Part shown: positions 1 through 8,300 of the stretch, in pieces
How the letters are laid out: the number at the start of each line of letters is the position of its first letter
Position numbering within the stretch: position 1 is the first letter of the stretch
Source of the DNA: Variovorax sp. PBS-H4
Lineage (GTDB): Bacteria > Pseudomonadota > Gammaproteobacteria > Burkholderiales > Burkholderiaceae_C
Assembly: GCF_901827205.1 (NCBI RefSeq)
Contig: NZ_LR594675.1
Span: 5,822,001-5,886,000 of the forward strand
Direction of reading: 5' to 3'
DNA: 64,000 bases
Program-made: the position numbers and the translations under genes
The notes under the pieces: model-generated
Told to the model about the DNA's origin: nothing
What the model saw: the letters and a program-made list of their open reading frames with translations, nothing else
The model's database searches: none

Positions 1-718
1 CCGCGATGCGCTCCTGGTCCAGCCGGTCGGTCACGTCGCGCACCGCGCGCTGCGTGCCTTCGTTGTGAATGTCCCAGCGCTCGAAGTGCTGCAGGGGCGC
101 GGCGTTCATCACCATCAACGGCGGATGAATGATCGGACCTGCATTCATCAGGGCACCCGAGAGCGCATCGCCGCAGCCGTGCACGCTCGGATAGGCTTGG
201 CGGATCACCTCCAGCGCCTCGCCTTCCTTGCGCGCCGGATAGACGCCGGTCGGCAGGCGGATCGCGCGGATCGTCACATTGACCTCTCGCTCGCCATGCT
301 TGCGTGCCAGGTAGGGCAGTGTGCCGGTCTCGGCCCAGGCCACATCGGCACGGCTGCCGGCCTGTCTCACGATGCGGGCCATCACGAAGCTGCCGAAGGT
401 GCCGGGAGGCAGGAACACCACCTGGCCGTCGACCAGGTGCGGCGCCATCGCCATCGCGATGTCCTCCTGCGCGATGGCGGGCGTGGGTAGAACGATCAGG
501 GAGGCGCCGCGCAATGCCTCGCCCAGGTCGGCAGTGGCCAGCGCAATGGGCACGTCGCGTGCGCCGCGGGCGTCCTTCAAACGAATGGTCCCAGCCTGGC
601 GCACAGCCGCAAGCGCATCGGCATCACGCCGCCACAGGCGCACCGAATGGCCGGCTTCAGACAGGTCGGCAGCGGCGGCATAGCAGCCATGGCCGCCGCC
701 CAGGATCGCGATGTTCAT
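1..718 (-). CDS. NAD(P)-dependent opine (octopine/nopaline-type) dehydrogenase, partial
   Basis: The gene runs off the left edge of the window, so only the N-terminal 239 codons are visible, starting at the ATG at 718. The protein opens with a Rossmann dinucleotide-binding motif (ILGGGHGCYAAAADL). It later carries the segment NAGPIIHPPLMVMNAAP, which matches the start of the C-terminal catalytic domain of the octopine/nopaline dehydrogenase family and includes its conserved His. Family members reductively condense an amino acid with a keto acid or run the reverse reaction; the substrate cannot be told from sequence. No clear Shine-Dalgarno site precedes the ATG. It lies 90 nt downstream of the phosphatase gene on the same strand and could be co-transcribed with it. 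A related 2-dehydropantoate-reductase-like enzyme is the main alternative. Confidence 0.75.
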   Translation of the reverse strand, partial: MNIAILGGGHGCYAAAADLSEAGHSVRLWRRDADALAAVRQAGTIRLKDARGARDVPIALATADLGEALRGASLIVLPTPAIAQEDIAMAMAPHLVDGQVVFLPPGTFGSFVMARIVRQAGSRADVAWAETGTLPYLARKHGEREVNVTIRAIRLPTGVYPARKEGEALEVIRQAYPSVHGCGDALSGALMNAGPIIHPPLMVMNAAPLQHFERWDIHNEGTQRAVRDVTDRLDQERIA

Positions 719-809
719 AGAGCAAAAAGTGTTGTGGACCTCGGGCCGCCGGCACCGGGAGCGGCGGGCTCAGAGGTACATTACTTTTCATCAATTCGGC
801 TGTCAACTA

Positions 810-1517
810 TCATCTACCCGACCCCAGCACGCGATCGAGCTCGGCCAGCGAGTCGACAAACCCGTCGGCATCGACCTCGCGCACCGGCTGGCCGTGGTTG
901 TAGCCATAGCTGACCAGCACGACGGGGCATCCGGCGGCACGCGCCGCCTTCGCGTCGTTGCTCGAATCACCGATCATCAGCGTGCGCGCCGGCGCGCTGC
1001 CCAGGGCCTCGCAGGTCTTGAGAAGTGGAAGCGGATCAGGCTTCTTGCGCTCGAAGGCTTCGCCGCCGAACAGATGCTCGAAGTAGCCTTCCAGGCCCTT
1101 GGCCGCCAGCAGTGGGCGCGCAAAGGCGATGGGCTTGTTGGTCAAACACGCCAGGCGCAAGCCGCGGGCGCGCAACCCGGCCAAGCCTTCGACGACGCCG
1201 GGGTAGATCGACGCATGCTGGCCGTTGATGGCGAGATAGTGGTGCACATAGCGGGGCCACGCCGCGTCGAAGAGCGCTGCATCGGCTTCGCGATCGCCGC
1301 GCACCCGCTGCAACACGGAGCGGATCAGGTGCTCGGAGCCTTTGCCGATCATCTGGCCGATGGCATCGGCAGTGATCGCGGGCAAGGCGAGTTCGTCAAG
1401 CATGCAATTGAGCGCCACGACAAAGTCGCCGAGCGTGTCGATCATCGTGCCGTCGAGGTCGACGATGACTGCCTCGAGGTGAGAACGGTGCAGGGCCGCA
1501 ATATCCGGTAAATGCAA
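810..1517 (-). CDS. gph: HAD-family phosphatase, phosphoglycolate phosphatase-like
   Basis: Haloacid-dehalogenase-type phosphatase of about 235 residues. Motif I is VIVDLDGTMIDT near the N-terminus, motif II is CLTNKP, motif III is the Lys of ERKKPDP, and motif IV is MIGDSSNDAKAA. The order and length fit Gph, which hydrolyses 2-phosphoglycolate. The chosen start is a TTG at 1517 because a GGAG (complement of 1524-1527) lies 6 nt upstream. An ATG at 1559 in the same frame would add 14 residues and is possible. It is transcribed divergently from luxR, with about 100 nt between the two starts. Related pyrophosphatases (PpaX) share all these motifs, so the substrate is inferred. Confidence 0.85.
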   Translation of the reverse strand: MHLPDIAALHRSHLEAVIVDLDGTMIDTLGDFVVALNCMLDELALPAITADAIGQMIGKGSEHLIRSVLQRVRGDREADAALFDAAWPRYVHHYLAINGQHASIYPGVVEGLAGLRARGLRLACLTNKPIAFARPLLAAKGLEGYFEHLFGGEAFERKKPDPLPLLKTCEALGSAPARTLMIGDSSNDAKAARAAGCPVVLVSYGYNHGQPVREVDADGFVDSLAELDRVLGSGR

Positions 1518-1616
1518 ATAGATCTCCAAAATGGTGATTATTTCTGCCCGCGCAGCCATGCGGAACAAGGGGGCTGGCAGACTCTTCTCGATCCAGAGTC
1601 CTTGGGGAGGCGGGTC

Positions 1617-2324
1617 ATGAAGAACTGGCAGGAAGATTTGCTGCGCATCATCGCCGTTGCACCCGGCGAGCAGAAGATCTTCGACGAAATCATTAGCGCC
1701 GCGCGCGGTCTGGGCTTCGACTATTGCAGCTACGGACTTCGATTCCCGTTCCCGATGTCGAATCCCAAGGTACTGACCTTGTTCGAATATCCGCGCGCGT
1801 GGGCCGAGCGCTACCATGAGGCCGGCTACGTCAGCACCGATCCCACTGTCCTGCATGGCCGGCGCAGCAGGACTCCCGTCATATGGAGCGATGGGCTTTT
1901 CGCGTCTACCCCGCAGCTATGGTCGGAGGCACAATCCTACGGGCTGCGCGTCGGCTGGGCCCAGTCCAGCCTGGACGCCAACGGCGTCGTCGGCATGCTC
2001 ACCTTGGCGCGCTCGGGCGAGCCTCTTTCAGCCAACGAACTCGAGACCAATGAATCGCGGATGCGATGGCTAGCCAGCGTCGCGCATCTGGCGCTGACCC
2101 AGGCTTTGACGCCCACCCTGGTCCAGGACGTCCACCTGACCAGCCGCGAACTCGAAGTTCTCAAATGGACTGCCGACGGCAAAACGTCTGGCGAGATCGC
2201 GCAGATACTTTCCATCTCCCCCGACACGGTCAATTACCATGTCAGCAATGCCACTGCCAAACTCGGCACTGCGAACAAGACCGCGGCCGTCGTACGAGCC
2301 TTGATGCTCGGAATGCTGAATTGA
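1617..2324 (+). CDS. LuxR-family quorum-sensing transcriptional regulator
   Basis: About 235 residues, the usual size for AHL-binding LuxR proteins. The N-terminal two-thirds is an autoinducer-binding domain with typical aromatic and acidic pocket positions (FDYCSYGLRFP, and WSEAQSYGLRVGW). The C-terminal 60 residues are a GerE/LuxR helix-turn-helix (LTSRELEVLKWTADGKTSGE, then SISPDTVNYHVSNA). The ATG at 1617 is preceded by GGGGAGGCGGG; an in-frame upstream start at 1512 has no such site. The luxI-type gene is 600 nt downstream on the same strand, so this is very likely its cognate receptor, acting in the cytoplasm as an AHL-dependent activator or repressor. The exact AHL is unknown. Confidence 0.93.
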   Translation: MKNWQEDLLRIIAVAPGEQKIFDEIISAARGLGFDYCSYGLRFPFPMSNPKVLTLFEYPRAWAERYHEAGYVSTDPTVLHGRRSRTPVIWSDGLFASTPQLWSEAQSYGLRVGWAQSSLDANGVVGMLTLARSGEPLSANELETNESRMRWLASVAHLALTQALTPTLVQDVHLTSRELEVLKWTADGKTSGEIAQILSISPDTVNYHVSNATAKLGTANKTAAVVRALMLGMLN

Positions 2325-2400
2325 CTGGCCGCCGAGCCCCACCGCGCTAGCGGCGCGATGGACGCAACGGGCAGCTGCGGAGAGCCACGGAATCCATTCA

Positions 2401-2829
2401 ATGAAAGATCCTGCCCTTGATGCACCCGTACCCGTGTATCCCGATGGCCTGTTGCGCCTTTCGAGCCCGGCGCTGCAGACACTGCAGCTCACACATTTGA
2501 TCTCGGGCATCTACGACGAGCCCACCCTGCCCGTGCTGCAGACATGCGGTCGACCCACCACGATCACGGGCTACACGGAGTGGATCGACGCAGCGGGGTC
2601 GCCTGCAACACTGGGCTGGGACTGGGAGATTCGCTGCATGCCAGGCCAGGTCCGATGGCTTCGCCTGAGCCTCCCTTTTACCAATGTGCTGCTGATCAAC
2701 GAGAATCAGCGGGACTTCCCGTGGCAACGCAACCTGCAGCGCCTTGCAGAGTGGGTGGACACTCTGGCCTGGAAAGAGCCACTACGTACCGCCCTGCTCC
2801 TTCGATACGCCCGCCATTCCGGCCACTAA
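2401..2829 (+). CDS. RsaM/AbaM-like (DUF4902-type) quorum-sensing modulator, putative
   Basis: 142-residue soluble protein without signal peptide or membrane segment, lying between luxR and luxI on the same strand. Proteins of this size at this position in Burkholderia, Pseudomonas and Acinetobacter belong to the RsaM/AbaM family, which dampens AHL synthesis. The sequence is rich in Trp and Leu (YTEWID, LGWDWEIRCMPGQVRWLRLSLPF, WQRNLQRLAEWVDTL), compatible with that mixed alpha/beta family. Assignment rests mainly on size, composition and gene position; I could not align it. The start ATG at 2401 has a weak CGGAATCC upstream. Confidence 0.6.
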   Translation: MKDPALDAPVPVYPDGLLRLSSPALQTLQLTHLISGIYDEPTLPVLQTCGRPTTITGYTEWIDAAGSPATLGWDWEIRCMPGQVRWLRLSLPFTNVLLINENQRDFPWQRNLQRLAEWVDTLAWKEPLRTALLLRYARHSGH

Positions 2830-2851
2830 CTATTTGGTTGGCCCGGTTGTC

Positions 2852-2867
2852 CTACCAACATTGGTAG
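2852..2867. promoter_or_regulatory. Putative lux box upstream of luxI
   Basis: The 16-nt sequence CTACCAACATTGGTAG has two perfect 7-nt inverted arms (CTACCAA/TTGGTAG) around a 2-nt centre. It lies 52 nt before the luxI GTG start, where LuxR-type operators usually sit. The symmetry and position are seen directly; binding by the LuxR protein is inferred. It does not match the classic CTGT-containing half-sites exactly. Confidence 0.6.
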
Positions 2868-2919
2868 TTCCCATCCATCTCCGCTTTGGGTGAAATATCA
2901 CCCATTACAAGGAGTCAGG

Positions 2920-3489
2920 GTGGAATTCACGACAGGCACATCACACGACCTACCCGAGGAAGTTCTCGTCGGGCTTGCTCGATACCGGCACAAGGTATTT
3001 GTCGAAACTCTAGGGTGGGACCTGTCCACGCAGGCCGGCTTGGAACTCGATCAATTCGACCGTCCGGACACTCTCTATGTGGCCGCGCGCGATAAGGGAC
3101 GCTATATCGGCGTCGCGCGGTTGCTCCCAACCGTCCGCCCGTATCTCCTCGGCGAGGTTTTCCCTCAATTGATGGGCGATGCACCGCCGCCCCAGTCCGC
3201 CGAGGTCTGGGAGCTCTCGCGGTTCGCGGCGATCGACTTTCATTCCAACGTTTTGTCGGGCCCGTTTTCATCTCCAACGACCGTAGGTCTGCTGAAGGCA
3301 GTCCAGTCTTGCGCGCTTCGCCATGGCGCGAGCCGTCTGATCACGACGCTGTCCTCTCCCGGCATCGAGCGACTGCTCCAGAAACTAGGTTTTCTGGCCT
3401 ATCGCGCGGGCCCACCCCAAATCATCAACGGACATCCTCTTTTCGCATGCTGGATCGAACTCAACAACACGTCGAACGCCCGCAGCTGA
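2920..3489 (+). CDS. LuxI-family acyl-homoserine-lactone synthase
   Basis: Makes an N-acyl-homoserine lactone from S-adenosylmethionine and acyl-ACP. The 189-residue protein has the family's invariant residues in order: the Arg and Phe of RYRHKVFVETLGW, the Asp residues in ELDQFDRPDT, the Arg of GVARLLPT, and the Glu and Arg of VWELSRFA. The start is a GTG at 2920 with AAGGAG 5 nt upstream (2909-2914); an in-frame GTG at 2890 lacks a comparable site. A palindromic lux-box candidate lies just upstream, suggesting positive feedback from the LuxR protein. The 3' end overlaps the next open frame. The C-terminal part (residues 120-180) is the acyl-binding GNAT-like region, but acyl-chain length cannot be predicted. 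Confidence 0.95.
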   Translation: MEFTTGTSHDLPEEVLVGLARYRHKVFVETLGWDLSTQAGLELDQFDRPDTLYVAARDKGRYIGVARLLPTVRPYLLGEVFPQLMGDAPPPQSAEVWELSRFAAIDFHSNVLSGPFSSPTTVGLLKAVQSCALRHGASRLITTLSSPGIERLLQKLGFLAYRAGPPQIINGHPLFACWIELNNTSNARS

Positions 3490-4343
3490 GGGGCGCTCCT
3501 CTCCGCAGCGCCGACCGGCCATCCCGGATCGCCAACGATGCAATGAAACCGCTCGCGCGCATGGTGGCGCGCTTTTGCGGCACGCTGGCCAGGCTGCCGG
3601 AATACGAGGCACCATCGCTCCGTTCCGGTGCGTGTGCCAGAACAGTGGGGGGTCATGCTGCACCGCCAGACCTGTACAGCCAGGCCGTCCGGATCCGGCG
3701 CCATCTCGTCGATCTGGGCGTCGGCATCGAGTTGGCCCGCAGCGGAACCATGACGAGCACACAGCGCACGTTGCAACAGCTTCAGCGCGCATATCGCAAC
3801 CTGCAGGGCTTGATGATCGGCGCTCCAGAACGGCTGCTCGACGTTCAACCGAAGTCCGAGCAACGCAGCGCCCGCGAACTGTTGCAGGCCGCACTGTCCG
3901 GATCTCGCCTGCAAGCACCAACGCTGAACGCCAATGGTTCATCGATGGCTTCCCCTTGTCGATCCGCGTCGGGTGCGCTGTCTGCGATGTTCGAGACCGG
4001 CGAGCTGAATCATCGGTCCTTGGTCGAGACGTTTCGCAACATGCCGGAGCGTGCGCGCCAGCATGCCTCAAAGGAGGGCGAGGCGCTGGCCACCCTCATC
4101 GTCAACGCCCGTCTCAACCATCTGCACAAGCAGATGCTGGCTCACCGTACGGAGCTGAGCCACCTGCTCAAGACCCTCGGGCATCGCCGCACCATGCCCA
4201 TGCGGTTGGCACACGGGATCTTTCTAGCGCTCGGGGAAGTAGAGGGCGCCATGATTGGCGCCGAGCAGCGATTCGAAACCAGTTGCCAGCCGCTGATCGA
4301 CCTCATCGCTGTACGCACCAATGAACTGGGGCGCTACTGTTGA
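3447..4343 (+). CDS. Hypothetical protein downstream of luxI
   Basis: I do not recognise this protein. From the ATG at 3447 it has 298 residues and would overlap the end of luxI by 43 nt. An ATG at 3543, 53 nt after luxI, would give 266 residues; neither start has a strong ribosome-binding site. It has no signal peptide or membrane segment. The C-terminal half is predicted by eye to be helical and is rich in Leu, Arg and His (LATLIVNARLNHLHKQMLAH, LSHLLKTLGHRR); residues 80-190 are Ser/Ala/Arg-rich and less ordered. Its position suggests co-transcription with luxI and so possible AHL control. A secreted effector is conceivable but unsupported. Confidence 0.6.
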   Translation: MLDRTQQHVERPQLRGAPLRSADRPSRIANDAMKPLARMVARFCGTLARLPEYEAPSLRSGACARTVGGHAAPPDLYSQAVRIRRHLVDLGVGIELARSGTMTSTQRTLQQLQRAYRNLQGLMIGAPERLLDVQPKSEQRSARELLQAALSGSRLQAPTLNANGSSMASPCRSASGALSAMFETGELNHRSLVETFRNMPERARQHASKEGEALATLIVNARLNHLHKQMLAHRTELSHLLKTLGHRRTMPMRLAHGIFLALGEVEGAMIGAEQRFETSCQPLIDLIAVRTNELGRYC

Positions 4344-4365
4344 ACATGCCCAACAGCCGCACAGA

Positions 4366-4382
4366 GCAGCCCGGCGGGCTGC
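4366..4382. terminator. Hairpin between convergent genes
   Basis: A perfect inverted repeat GCAGCCC-GGC-GGGCTGC lies between the end of the luxI-linked gene (+) and the end of the OmpA-like lipoprotein gene (-). Neither strand has a following T tract, so it could be a weak bidirectional terminator or simply a hairpin. Confidence 0.4.
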
Positions 4383-4391
4383 CCGCATGCT

Positions 4392-5372
4392 TCACCTGCC
4401 GAGAGTCGGCTTGGTCAAAGACGAGGCCGACTTTTCAACCCCAGCTGCATCGACCGGCACTGCCCCGACGACTTCGAGCTCAACGCGGCGGTTGGGTTGC
4501 AGGCAGGCCACGAGCGCAGGTGACTTGCGAAAACCTGGGCAATCCACCACGGGCCGGGTCTTGCCCATGCCTACCGCTTTGATCAGGGTTTCGTCGACAC
4601 CCGCCCGGGCCATCAGATCGCGCACCGTGTTCGCCCTCTCGAGCGACAGGGCTTCGTTGTAGGCTGCGCTGCCCAGGCGATCGGTGTGACCCATGATCAC
4701 GATCGAGTTCACCGAAGCGAAATTGCGGCGGATCTCCTGCGTCAGCAGTTCGATCTTCTGCCGCCCCTCCGGCTGCAGGTCGGAAGCAGAGCCGCCGCCG
4801 AACCGGAACAACCCATCCGTGCCCAGGCTGATCTTCTGCGGCGGCAACGGTCGCGCCGGGGGGGTGGGCAAAGCCTGGACGATTGGCTTGGCCGCCGCAG
4901 TCTTGACCACCGGTCGCGTCAGCGCTTCGCATTCGCCGGATTTCCAGTACGCGCCCGTCACGACCATGGCATCGTTGAAGCGCACCATGTATTGGCAGGT
5001 GACAAAGGCCGGCCCTTCGCCGGAACGCAGGTGGAAGATGTAGTTCCACTCCTCGACGCCCCACAGTCCTTCGCTAAAGTGAGGCCAGCTGAGCAGCTCG
5101 CGGATCTGGTCCTTGCCCATGCCGGACTGGACCTGGCGGAGGTTCTCCAGGTTGGGAAACGCGCCCTGCTGCCACTTGGCCGTTTCCAACGCCGGAAAAT
5201 CCGCGGCGGCCGGAGCCACAGGCTTGGCCGCCATGGCTGCAGCCTGGGCCTGCGGATCGATGGCGCGGCCCGGAGTGCCACAAGCAGCCAGCAGCAGTAC
5301 GGATGCCGCCACGGCCAGCAGGTGCCTCATGCCCCGGCGGGCCGGGAGGAAACTCTTTGCGTTCTTGGTCAT
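4392..5372 (-). CDS. BamE-like/OmpA-like lipoprotein, TpgA-type partner of the trimeric autotransporter
   Basis: 326-residue outer-membrane lipoprotein. The signal ends in the lipobox LLAACGTP. Residues about 55-150 resemble the BamE/SmpA fold (NLRQVQSGMGKDQIRELLSWP, then WNYIFHLRS). A Pro/Ala linker leads to a C-terminal OmpA peptidoglycan-binding domain with IVIMGHTDRLGSAAYNEALSL and the Arg-containing PNRRVELEV. This lipoprotein-BamE-OmpA arrangement directly beside a TAA matches TpgA of Acinetobacter, which anchors the AtaA fibre to peptidoglycan and aids its surface display. The start at 5372 is preceded by GAGGA 9 nt upstream. It begins 17 nt after the adhesin stop, so the two are surely one operon. 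Function is by analogy; domain calls are strong. Confidence 0.88.
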   Translation of the reverse strand: MTKNAKSFLPARRGMRHLLAVAASVLLLAACGTPGRAIDPQAQAAAMAAKPVAPAAADFPALETAKWQQGAFPNLENLRQVQSGMGKDQIRELLSWPHFSEGLWGVEEWNYIFHLRSGEGPAFVTCQYMVRFNDAMVVTGAYWKSGECEALTRPVVKTAAAKPIVQALPTPPARPLPPQKISLGTDGLFRFGGGSASDLQPEGRQKIELLTQEIRRNFASVNSIVIMGHTDRLGSAAYNEALSLERANTVRDLMARAGVDETLIKAVGMGKTRPVVDCPGFRKSPALVACLQPNRRVELEVVGAVPVDAAGVEKSASSLTKPTLGR

Positions 5373-5389
5373 TGCCGACATTCCTCGAA

Positions 5390-8300
5390 TCAGTTGAAAA
5401 CCCACTCGGCACCCACCGTCGCGGCAACGCCGGCCCGGCTCATGCCCACGCCACCCGTGACGCTCCATCCGTTGTTCTCGGAGGTCCGTCGGAAGCTGAC
5501 GCCAACGGCCGATTGGCCCTTGAACACTGCCGTGCCAACGCGCATCACCGTCTTGCCTGGCACATAGGTGCCGGGCATCTGCACCGCCATGGCTGCGGCA
5601 ACGCCCGCGTAAGCGTTGCGCGCCACATCGTCGATGCGGCCGTTGGTCGCATTCAACTGGTTCATGTTGACCGCGTCGGTGCCGGCGACACCGGGCGCTA
5701 CGTTCGAGATGCGAGTCCCGTTCGGCGCCTGGCCGTTGCCCAGGGTCACGGTGTTGTAGTTGGTGGTGCCATCCGCGTTCTGTTCGTAGCGGACACCGCC
5801 GTCCACTGCCACTGCACGCAGCTGCCGTACGTTGACCGCATCGGTGTCTTGGGTACCTCCCGCGACGTTGGTGATCTGACGTTCATTGCCCGGGCTGCCC
5901 ACGGACACCGCGCCCTGCGTGGAGCTGACTGCGACACCAGACACCGCCTCGCGCTGGCCGTTCATGCCGGCTCGGCTCGCCACCGCCCCGGCACCGAGCG
6001 CAACGCCGCCGGTGCTGGTGACGGTGGCCGCATTGCCGAGTGCCGTGCCACGCAGCGCATTCAGCGCCATCGCGTTGTCGCCGAAAGCCGCACTGCCGCC
6101 ACCGGCCTGCGCGCCGGCGCCGACGGCCACCGAGTTGGTCGCCACCGCGCCCGTGCCGATAGCGATCGTATTGAGGCCGCTCGAGACGGTGTTGAAGCCC
6201 AGGGCGATGGAACCGGTGTTGGTCGCCTGCGCGTTCTGGCCAATGGCTACCGACGACGCGCCAGAGCTGTTGCTTTGCTGGCCCACCGCCACGCTGCCGG
6301 CACCGCCTGCGCTGGAACGATCGCCGGCTGCCACTGCGCTTGCACCACCCGCCGTGGACTGCGAGCCCATCGCCGTGCTTTCAGCACCGATGGCTGCGGC
6401 CCCGGCCGCTGTCGAGTTGGCTCGGAAGTACTTGGTATTGGCGTACTCGTCCGAGGTCTGCTTGGTGAGACTGTCCAGCGAGTAGCTGATGCCCCCCAGC
6501 GCATCGCCCACGTTGTTGTACGTTTGGAGCGAGAGCTTGCCATCCTGCTCGACCCTGTTGACGTTGTAGGTCGGTCCGGTGACCGTGCCATCGGCATTCA
6601 CCGTCGTGCCGCCGCCCAGCGCAGCGGCAAAGGGCCGCAGCTGGCTGACGTTGACGGCGTCCGTGTCCTGCACGCCCCGCGCCACGTTGGTGACCTGGCG
6701 CTCGCCGCCATTCTCGGAGCCGACCGCAACCACGTTGTTGCGACCGGCGTCATTGGAGCCGTTACCCAGCGCCACTGAATTCTGGCCGGTGCTGACCGCA
6801 CCCGAGCCGGCAGCAAGGCTGTTCGCGCCGAGCGCGGAAGGTGGCGCGTAGCTGGCCGTATTGCCCGTGATCCACATCGTGGCCGCTTTGTCCGAGTAGG
6901 CCTTGAGCTGGCTCAGGTTGACCGCATCGCTCAGCGCCACGCCATCCGCGACGTTGGTGATGCTCATGCCACCGGCGTTGATGCCGCTCGTCGTCACGCT
7001 CGGGCCACCCGCGATGGTCAGGCCTGTGGCACCCAAGGTGCTCAATCCGACCACAACGCCGCTGTTGTCGATCTTCGTGGCGCCCGTGGTCACGCTGGTG
7101 AAGTTCACGTCGTCCGCCGTGGCCACCGTGATGTTGTTGGCTGCATCCTGGGTGACCCGAATGTTCTTGCCGTCGAGGAAGGTGACCGTGTCGCCTGGGG
7201 CAACGTTCTGCGCCGCATTGGCGTTGGCACCCAGGTTCCAGCCCTTGCCAGCGACATTGTTCACTCCCCTCAGCTGCGCGACGGTGACCGCATCGGTGTC
7301 GGCCGCACCATCGGAGACGCCGGTGAGGCGTCGGTCTCCGATGTTGACTTCGCTGGTGGCGGTGGTGCCTGTCAGATAAGCAGGGGTGCCCAGGCCGAGA
7401 CCGGTGGCACTGGAGCCGGAGCCCAGGGCGACGCCGCCGTTGACGCTGACGCTGGCACCATTGCCCAGCGCCATCGCATTGGCGACGTTCGCGCTGATGA
7501 CCGCGCCGCTGCCTAGCACGAGGGCGCCGGTGGCGCCCTGGTTCACCACGGAACCGTTGCCGACCACGAACGAGCCGTCCGCGCCGGTGTCGATCAGGTT
7601 GTTGTTGCCCAGCGCGTAGGCGTCGTTGGCATTGATGGTATTGGGGTCGCCGATGGCTCCAGAGTTGTTGCCATTGACCTTGTTGCCCGTGCCGATGCTG
7701 ATTGTGTTGTCGCCGATGGCCTTGGCGCCGGCGCCGATCGCAATGGCGTTCAGGCCGCTGCCGGCAATCGCGCCATCCCCCGTCTCAGCCCCAGCTCCCA
7801 TGGCAATGGCGCTGTCGCCTCGGGCTTGCGCACCACGACCCACCGCCACCGCACTCACGCCGGCGGACTTCGCCTCGTAGCCCGCGGCCGTGGAGCCCAC
7901 GCCTTCGGCGAACGCATCGCTCTTGGCCAGGGTGCTCTCGTTGGTGCGCGCGTACCGGATGCCCCGGCCCTTGGCGTCCGTGTAGTTGTTGGTGGTGTCG
8001 CCTGTGACGTCGAACAGCTGGCTGCCGTTGATGGCATCCGTGCTGGTGGCGCTCACGTCACCGGCCGTCAGGTTGCTGATCTTGGTGGTGGCGCCGCCCT
8101 GGTTGAGCGTGACCGTGGTCTTGGTCGCGTCGTCGTACTGCACCGCGTTGGTGGTGATGTCGTCGAGCGCCTGGATGGTCGCGTACAACTGGCTGCCGTT
8201 GATCGCATCCGTGCTGGTGGCGCTCAGCCGACCCGCCGCCACGCGGGTGATGGTGCGCTCGGCGCCCACGCTGCCCACCGAGACCGTGCCCACCGGGGCC

